Assembly (NCBI GenBank): GCA_964577145.1 | Contig: CAZNXM010000048.1 | Location: forward strand, 1-10,656 | DNA: 10,656 nt | Direction: 5' to 3' | Source: MGIIa-K1 sp964577145 | GTDB taxonomy: Archaea > Thermoplasmatota > Poseidoniia > Poseidoniales > Poseidoniaceae | In this document: positions 6,607 through 10,656 of the stretch, piece by piece | Layout: each line of letters starts with the position of its first letter | Numbering within the stretch: the stretch's first letter is position 1 | The notes under the pieces: model-generated | What the model saw: only the letters and a program-made list of their open reading frames with translations | What the model was told of the DNA's origin: nothing | The model's database searches: none | Program-made: the position numbers and the translations under genes

Positions 6607-7413
6607 GATAATCTCACGTAACTTCAGGCGCGTATCCTCGTCTTCAATTCCCTTTGGCGATAGCAACCAATCTACATAGCGAGGGTCTTCCTTCTCAATT
6701 CTGAGAATATCAGTCCCACGATGGCGGCCAAATGCAACTATGTAGAGGCCGTCATCAATCCTAATGCGCCCCTGTGGATCAAAAGGAGTCAAATCCGCTA
6801 ATGCACGTCCTAATTCAGATTCTTCAGGCCTTGAATCCCCATGAATTAACCACTGTTCGATTTCAGGAAGTGAGCGTCTGAACTTGGCAGGATTGTCGCG
6901 CATCAATTTCCACAGAAGCAAGAGACTAGCAGCAGCATCCGCAGCAGCGTCGTGGGCATTTGTGAGGTCAATTCCGTGCCGAGCGCATTGCGCACCGAGA
7001 TTGTGTGGCCTTGGAACCTTTAGCCGCCGCACGGTTTCAAGCGTGTCGAGCATCACCATAGGTTTGGGCGGAACCATTCCACAACGAAAGTATTCATTAT
7101 CCAATAACGGCATATCAAATCGTCGAACATTATGTCCGACTACTACTGCTCCATCGATGAGGTCAAACAATTCTGCAGCATGGTGTTTGAACACCTTCTC
7201 TCCTTTCACCTGATGGTCAAATATTCCATGAATCCTAGATGCGCCGCTGGGTATTGGTCGTTGAGGATTTACCAATACATCATGGTGAATGGTGCTTCCA
7301 TCAGCATCTGCCCCAATCAATGCAACTTGGACAATTCTGTCATTATTTGTCGATACGCCCGTTGTTTCAAGGTCGAATGAAAGGACCCGGTGCCCCTCGA
7401 GAATGTCGACCAT
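6586..7413 (-). CDS. DEDDh-family 3'-5' exonuclease (DnaQ/ExoX-like)
   Basis: A 275-residue exonuclease. Exo I is LSFDLETTG with catalytic D14 and E16. Exo II is VVVGHNVRRFDMPLL with D100. Exo III is AHDAAADA with H154 and D159, which completes the DEDDh set, so the catalytic site looks intact. The fold matches the proofreading-subunit/ExoX family, which degrades DNA (or RNA) from 3' ends using two metal ions. Residues ~222-272 (YIVAFGRHRGTDILRIEKEDPRYVDWLL) form the small ExoX-like C-terminal domain often attached to such exonucleases. No polymerase domain is fused, so it may serve in repair or in trans. The start is the ATG at 7413 (MVDILEG); a TTG two codons upstream, at 7419, is an alternative. 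Its 3' end overlaps the convergent RecB-like nuclease gene by 21 bases. Confidence 0.9.
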   Translation of the reverse strand: MVDILEGHRVLSFDLETTGVSTNNDRIVQVALIGADADGSTIHHDVLVNPQRPIPSGASRIHGIFDHQVKGEKVFKHHAAELFDLIDGAVVVGHNVRRFDMPLLDNEYFRCGMVPPKPMVMLDTLETVRRLKVPRPHNLGAQCARHGIDLTNAHDAAADAAASLLLLWKLMRDNPAKFRRSLPEIEQWLIHGDSRPEESELGRALADLTPFDPQGRIRIDDGLYIVAFGRHRGTDILRIEKEDPRYVDWLLSPKGIEDEDTRLKLREIISAVRNG

Positions 7414-7456
7414 GAACAAGCGTTGCGTCCAAGGGCCTTGAACATCACTACGCAGG

Positions 7457-7463
7457 TATTATT
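7457..7463 (+). promoter_or_regulatory. Box-A-like element for the acidic protein gene
   Basis: TATTATT is centred 27 nt upstream of the ATG at 7487. The spacing selects 7487 over the in-frame ATG at 7469 if the transcript is leaderless. Confidence 0.4.
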
Positions 7464-7486
7464 GAGCAATGAAGCGAGGCAGGGCC

Positions 7487-7819
7487 ATGGGCATCAAGGA
7501 TTTCTTCAAACGAAAGCCTGCAAAAAAACTGGAGCCCGAAGAAGAAACCATTGAATTGCAAGAGATGGATAGGGACGCAGTACTCGCTGAAACACTCTCT
7601 GCTTTTGCTGAAGAGGAGGCATCAGAACCAGTCATCGAGATTACTCATGTGAGGCCCGAATATGACACTGGAGTAGTAGAGGTCGAAGATTTACTCGTAG
7701 ATGAGATGGAATCGAATTACGAGTTAAACACTGTTGAGGTTGTAGATGTAGAAGAATTAGGCAACGAACTTGAATCGGTAGAAGTAATCGGAGATTTGCC
7801 CGAAGAGGTCGAATTTTGA
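7487..7819 (+). CDS. Small highly acidic protein of unknown function
   Basis: A 110-residue protein I cannot assign to a family. It has two parts. The N-terminus MGIKDFFKRKPAKK is basic and aromatic and carries six of the eight basic residues. The rest is strongly acidic: 35 of 110 residues are Asp or Glu, with valine-rich alternation (VVEVEDLL, NTVEVVDVEEL, ESVEVIGDL). No transmembrane segment or cysteine is seen. I chose the ATG at 7487 because a box-A-like element lies 27 nt upstream; starting at 7469 would add MKRGRA. It stands between the divergent exonuclease gene and the PKD lipoprotein, which has its own promoter-like element. The I-K-D-F-F core could be read as a PCNA-binding-like peptide, but similar N-termini also occur in unrelated small proteins. 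Confidence 0.7.
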   Translation: MGIKDFFKRKPAKKLEPEEETIELQEMDRDAVLAETLSAFAEEEASEPVIEITHVRPEYDTGVVEVEDLLVDEMESNYELNTVEVVDVEELGNELESVEVIGDLPEEVEF

Positions 7820-7840
7820 CTTCACGAAGAAGGGACACGA

Positions 7841-7847
7841 TTAGATA
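7841..7847 (+). promoter_or_regulatory. Box-A-like element for the PKD lipoprotein gene
   Basis: TTAGATA is centred 26 nt upstream of the ATG at 7870 within a 50-nt intergenic gap. No ribosome binding site stands close to the ATG, which fits a leaderless transcript. Confidence 0.42.
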
Positions 7848-7869
7848 GGAAACATACCGTCGAGTAATT

Positions 7870-9033
7870 ATGCAGCGCCAAGGATGGGTATTCATCCTCT
7901 CTTTGCTTGTACTGCAAAGCCTTGCAGGCTGTACTGGTGTTTTAGAAACAACAGTAGAACCACGTGCTGCCCTCACCGCTTATCCTCTTGAAATTCAGGA
8001 AGGAGAGATGGTAAATTTTGATGCAAGGGCCTCCGATGCTATTGAGGGAATTATTTCTGATTATTCATGGGATTTTGGCGATGAGATTGAAGTAAATACC
8101 GTTGCAGGATTCACCTCTCATCAATTCAATGAACCCGGACTCTACAATGTTCGCCTCACTGTTACAAATGACCAAGGTGGGACAGATAGCACTACCGTTA
8201 TGATACGAGTAAACGGCGCACCACAACTGAATCTTTCATTACCTGAAGTAATTAGAGCCGGAGACATCGCTCTACTAGATGCAAGTGGAACAGTGGATCC
8301 AGAAGGGGCACCACTCTCCTTTGAATGGGACCTCAACCATTTCGAAGATACTGATAGTGATGGAGATACACGCAATGATATCGATTCAACCGATTCAATC
8401 GTATACCTTGAAACAGAACATAGCGGGTCGATAACAGGCTCACTTACAATATCCGATGGCGAGGGAGGAGTAGTACAGGAACAATTTACTCTTGAAGTTC
8501 TTACAAGGATGTTCAAGGTAGTATGGGTGACACAAACATTGGATTGGGAATATGATGAATATCTCAATCAAGGCGATGAATGGACAGTTAATCTAACACC
8601 TGGAGATGGTGCTAGGATTATTTCATACGAGGCTTTGTTAGAACTCGACCAAGAACTGGTCATGCCTCCAGATAATTTCACATTATCAGTAAATGTGGTT
8701 GACGACGGACACCACAGAAGTTCTCAGACCACTCCGGGAAATGTCACTCAAAACGAATCTACTCAGGCCGAGATTAACGGAACAGATCTCAACCCAGAAG
8801 GAGAGAATGATGTTTACGAGTCCGATTCTTCTGAACAGTTAATAGCAGGCTTACTCAATGAAGCAGGTGCTCGATTTGGGCAAGGAGATTGGGTTTGGAC
8901 CGTTGTTGCAAGAGATGCTGACCCCGACCCACTAGTCGAAGGATTACCAGATCCGGATGGTGGAAATGACTGGCTCTTGACGATTACCATTCAGATAATG
9001 GTGCCAGTATTGACTGAAGTTGCTTACGAATGA
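7870..9033 (+). CDS. PKD-domain lipoprotein
   Basis: A 387-residue predicted surface lipoprotein. The signal peptide ends in a lipobox, SLAGC with C21 as the lipidated residue. Residues ~31-115 are a PKD domain (VNFDARASDA, SDYSWDFGDE, HQFNEPGLYNVRLTVTNDQGG). Residues ~118-211 are a second PKD-like domain (LLDASGTVDPEGAPLSFEWDL, SLTISDGEGG) carrying the acidic insertion DTDSDGDTRND at 160-170, which resembles a calcium-binding loop. Residues ~213-385 are beta-rich and unrecognised. Four N-x-S/T sequons cluster at N269, N291, N295 and N303, so this face may be N-glycosylated. PKD domains usually act as adhesion or spacer modules at the cell surface; no enzyme motif is seen. The gene ends 6 nt before the stop of the convergent 9040-9393 gene. 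Confidence 0.85.
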   Translation: MQRQGWVFILSLLVLQSLAGCTGVLETTVEPRAALTAYPLEIQEGEMVNFDARASDAIEGIISDYSWDFGDEIEVNTVAGFTSHQFNEPGLYNVRLTVTNDQGGTDSTTVMIRVNGAPQLNLSLPEVIRAGDIALLDASGTVDPEGAPLSFEWDLNHFEDTDSDGDTRNDIDSTDSIVYLETEHSGSITGSLTISDGEGGVVQEQFTLEVLTRMFKVVWVTQTLDWEYDEYLNQGDEWTVNLTPGDGARIISYEALLELDQELVMPPDNFTLSVNVVDDGHHRSSQTTPGNVTQNESTQAEINGTDLNPEGENDVYESDSSEQLIAGLLNEAGARFGQGDWVWTVVARDADPDPLVEGLPDPDGGNDWLLTITIQIMVPVLTEVAYE

Positions 9034-9039
9034 GCAATC

Positions 9040-9393
9040 TCAGTTGAATTGGATTGGTTGTACACTTTTCCAATTTGCAGTTGCTAATTTCTTAGCCTTG
9101 CCGTCAGCGATAATTGGGTGGATATCATTGAGACGTCCATGCATTCCATGAACTTGGAATTTGACTCGCAGTTCGACATTTCGGTCACGTTCTGCGGCTT
9201 CCATTTGCTCGTCATCGAGTTCAATATTAGCCATTTCTTTCCCAGTTGTGGCTGAGGAAATTGTGAATTTCTTTCCACTGATAGCTGCTCTTGGCTTGAA
9301 ATCCCAATCATCGGGATGCTCCATCCAAACATCGAGGTCAATAGATAGTAAGTCACGGATGTTTACGCGCTTGATTGCGATGGTGTCGACCAT
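9040..9393 (-). CDS. Conserved-looking hypothetical protein, 117 residues
   Basis: I do not recognise this protein. It has 117 residues, no signal peptide, no membrane segment and no cysteine. It is likely cytoplasmic, with beta-type segments (TIAIKRVNIRDLLSIDLDVW, then NVELRVKFQVHGMHGRLNDIHP) around a charged central helix (ELDDEQMEAAERDR). I set the start at the ATG at 9393 (MVDTIAIKRV). The frame stays open to 9465, but the added 24 residues are rich in Pro and Gly and look like translated upstream DNA. A minus-strand AT-rich stretch (AATTTGAAT, 9421-9429) lies ~32 nt upstream and could be its promoter. The gene is divergent from the 9501 gene and convergent with the PKD lipoprotein. Confidence 0.65.
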   Translation of the reverse strand: MVDTIAIKRVNIRDLLSIDLDVWMEHPDDWDFKPRAAISGKKFTISSATTGKEMANIELDDEQMEAAERDRNVELRVKFQVHGMHGRLNDIHPIIADGKAKKLATANWKSVQPIQFN

Positions 9394-9469
9394 GGTACTC
9401 AGACCTGCGAGAAGCCGGCCATTCAAATTCCTTCCCTTTGGGCTGGGCCCCGTGGGTGCCCACAATTTC

Positions 9470-9477
9470 TTTGATAT
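9470..9477 (+). promoter_or_regulatory. Box-A-like element for the winged-helix/HAD gene pair
   Basis: TTTGATAT is centred about 27 nt upstream of the ATG at 9501. It favours that start over the ATG at 9489 and suggests a leaderless transcript. Confidence 0.4.
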
Positions 9478-9500
9478 GGGTAAAGGAAATGTTGGGAATT

Positions 9501-9782
9501 ATGGTTCCACCAACTGCAGGCAAGGGCTCACAAAAACTGGCTAGAAGAGTTCGATTAATAGAGGAAATAAAGCGATTCGTATTTGCGAACCCTGGCTGTA
9601 GCGCTCAGTCGATTGTCGCTTTCCTATCAGTTGACAAGAATATGAGAAATCACGGGTTAACGCCTCGAAAAATCGGCTTCTTCATACCACGACATCTGAA
9701 AGCACACCTAACTTGGTGGCAAGACCACACAGCAGGGCGTCGTGTATACGGTCCAACCGAAGGCGAAGAATCGACATCCTGA
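9501..9782 (+). CDS. Small winged-helix-like putative DNA-binding protein
   Basis: A 93-residue basic protein. Residues ~12-30 (KLARRVRLIEEIKRFVFAN) and 34-43 (SAQSIVAFLS) look like the first helices of a winged-helix fold. LTPRKIGFFIPRHLKAHLTWW (~53-73) looks like the recognition helix region, and RRVYGP (~80-85) a short beta wing. This is pattern reading, not a family match. The start was chosen from the box-A-like element 27 nt upstream; the alternative ATG at 9489 would add MLGI. A longer frame reaching back to 9375 runs antisense through the neighbouring gene and is unlikely. The gene ends 26 nt before the ATG of the HAD-family gene on the same strand, so the two probably share a transcript. 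Its target is unknown. Confidence 0.62.
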   Translation: MVPPTAGKGSQKLARRVRLIEEIKRFVFANPGCSAQSIVAFLSVDKNMRNHGLTPRKIGFFIPRHLKAHLTWWQDHTAGRRVYGPTEGEESTS

Positions 9783-9808
9783 AGCAGGTCAGGCGCTCAG
9801 ACCGTGTT

Positions 9809-10468
9809 ATGGGTGAGGTTGCGGCCTACTTCGATCTCGACGGCACCTTGCTCGATGCTTCAAGTGAAAAGACCCTTGCGATGGAGCTTGGAAAGCGTAG
9901 ACCATGGCGCATTCCAGTTGCAACAGTATCTTGGACACTAGGATTTTTGAGCAATATTTTGACAGGTAGTGCAGCATATGATGCGGCCCGTAATAGGGGA
10001 CATTTCGCCTTTTCAAATTGGGAGACTCTCAACCGACTTGCAAAAACGGTCACTCCTAAGTTGGCTAAACGCATTCCAGATGAGGCAAGAGAGCGTATTC
10101 AATGGCATCGTGACCAAGGACACCGCCTAGTCTTGATTACTGCAACAATCAAGCCGATGGCATTGGCTATGGGTGCTGAACTTGGAATGGATGAAGTTCA
10201 TGGATGTGGACCAAATGAGATGAAGGGTTTCATTTCAGGTTCTGAAAAAGGTTGGACAGTACCTCGAAGAAAAGGCAAGGTACCAATTGTCAAAGCAGAT
10301 GCTGAATCCAATGGGCACGACCTTTCACAGTGTTGGGCCTATGGAAATACCCACGCTGACTCTTTCTTCATGAAGGAGTGCGGTAACCCTGTAGCAATCA
10401 ATGCCAAAGGTGCTCTCAAGGCAATAGCAGAAGAGCATGGTTGGGAGATGCACAATTGGCGCATCTGA
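9809..10468 (+). CDS. HAD superfamily subfamily IB phosphatase-like hydrolase
   Basis: A 219-residue cytoplasmic protein of the haloacid dehalogenase superfamily, subfamily IB (phosphoserine phosphatase-like). Motif I is YFDLDGTLLD with nucleophile D9 and acid/base D11. An all-alpha C1 cap follows (~18-95). Motif II is LVLITATIKP with T111. Motif III lysine is probably K157 in KGKVPIVKA. Motif IV is AYGNTHADSFFM, with D184 kept but Asn (N180) in the position often occupied by an acidic residue. The tail (CGNPVAINAKGALKAIAEEHGWEM) is typical of the subfamily. The substrate cannot be told from sequence; family members dephosphorylate phosphoserine and small metabolites. I start at the ATG at 9809, immediately before the first strand; a frame open from 9713 overlaps the upstream gene and is unlikely. 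Probably co-transcribed with the winged-helix gene. Confidence 0.87.
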   Translation: MGEVAAYFDLDGTLLDASSEKTLAMELGKRRPWRIPVATVSWTLGFLSNILTGSAAYDAARNRGHFAFSNWETLNRLAKTVTPKLAKRIPDEARERIQWHRDQGHRLVLITATIKPMALAMGAELGMDEVHGCGPNEMKGFISGSEKGWTVPRRKGKVPIVKADAESNGHDLSQCWAYGNTHADSFFMKECGNPVAINAKGALKAIAEEHGWEMHNWRI

Positions 10469-10482
10469 AGATAGCCCTCGCG

Positions 10483-10489
10483 CTTAAAT
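10483..10489 (+). promoter_or_regulatory. Box-A-like element of the tRNA-Arg gene
   Basis: CTTAAAT is centred ~32 nt upstream of the mature tRNA 5' end, the normal place for an archaeal TATA box when the precursor has a few leader bases. It lies in the 49-nt gap after the HAD gene. Confidence 0.45.
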
Positions 10490-10517
10490 GGCAAAGGCCG
10501 GTCGCCCGGCTTGCACT

Positions 10518-10591
10518 GGCCCCATAGTGTAGCCTGGATATCACAGTGGCTTGCGGAGCCACGAACCCGTGTTCGAATCGCGGTGGGGCCG
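10518..10591 (+). tRNA. tRNA-Arg (anticodon GCG)
   Basis: A complete cloverleaf can be folded by hand. The acceptor stem GGCCCCA/TGGGGCC has seven pairs, followed by discriminator G at 10591. Positions 8-9 are TA. The D arm has three pairs and carries the GG of the D loop. The anticodon stem GTGGC/GCCAC has five pairs enclosing the loop TTGCGGA, whose middle bases GCG read the Arg codon CGC. The variable loop is short (4 nt). The T arm CCGTG/CGCGG, with one G-T pair, encloses TTCGAAT. There is no intron, and CCA is not encoded (the next bases are CTC), as is common in archaea. Downstream DNA to the window end (10592-10656) shows nothing I can name. Confidence 0.95.
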
Positions 10592-10656
10592 CTCATCTTT
10601 CTGAATCTAGTCGCAGACATCCCGACTCCACGCACACTCGCATCACAGATGCTCAC

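Noticed and set aside
9413..9462. Possible terminator hairpin in the GC-rich gap near 9440-9462
   Set aside because: Short complementary runs (GGGCCCC, GTGGGTGCCCAC) exist, but they sit between divergent genes upstream of both starts, with no poly-T tract placed to end either transcript.
9375..9500. Longer N-terminus for the winged-helix protein
   Set aside because: The extra codons overlap the start of the minus-strand gene and give a Trp- and Pro-rich stretch; the box-A-like element at 9470-9477 supports a start at 9501.
10339..10656. A 105-codon minus-strand open frame running through the tRNA gene
   Set aside because: It is antisense to the tRNA-Arg gene and to the end of the HAD gene; the segment AIRTRVRGS is the typical false peptide produced by translating the strand opposite a tRNA T arm.
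10518..10656. tRNA-Arg as an integration site for a mobile element
   Set aside because: tRNA 3' ends are common attachment sites, but only 65 nt follow and no integrase, direct repeat or compositional change is visible.

Overview
The window looks like a piece of a marine planktonic archaeal chromosome, most likely Thermoplasmatota of the Marine Group II (Poseidoniales) type. The reasons are a PAC2-family proteasome-associated protein, a tRNA gene without an encoded CCA tail, large PKD/Ig-like surface proteins with a single C-terminal membrane anchor, an archaeal lipoprotein, AT-rich box-A-like elements 26-28 nt upstream of several start codons (as expected for leaderless transcripts), and a bacterial-type NAD-dependent DNA ligase, which only some archaea carry. 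The taxonomic call is inference; no search was run. Gene packing is very tight: two convergent gene pairs overlap at their 3' ends and no gap without a gene exceeds about 110 bases.

Layout. 1-540: C-terminal part of NAD-dependent DNA ligase (LigA), ending in a PCNA-binding-like peptide. 585-4600: a three-gene operon encoding a 796-residue exported Ig-repeat protein with a CxCH motif, a 372-residue exported and membrane-anchored protein with a CX3CH motif, and a 169-residue multi-helix membrane protein resembling DUF2231. 4577-5377 (minus): PAC2-family protein whose last three residues form a proteasome-docking HbYX motif. 5461-6606 (plus): RecB/Cas4-like PD-(D/E)XK nuclease with an Fe-S cysteine set. 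6586-7413 (minus): DEDDh 3'-5' exonuclease with an ExoX-like C-terminal domain. 7487-7819: small, very acidic protein. 7870-9033: PKD-domain lipoprotein. 9040-9393 (minus): unrecognised 117-residue protein. 9501-9782: small winged-helix-like protein. 9809-10468: HAD-IB phosphatase-like protein. 10518-10591: tRNA-Arg(GCG).

How the genes fit together. Three products (ligase, RecB-like nuclease, DEDDh exonuclease) belong to DNA replication and repair, although they are separate transcription units. The most distinctive unit is the 585-4600 operon. Two adjacent secreted proteins each carry one cysteine-cysteine-histidine motif of non-standard spacing directly in front of a Reeler/choice-of-anchor-V-like beta domain. 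They are translationally coupled to a polytopic membrane protein with histidines near helix ends. I read this as a candidate surface electron-transfer or metal/heme-binding complex. That is an inference from motifs and gene order, not an established system.
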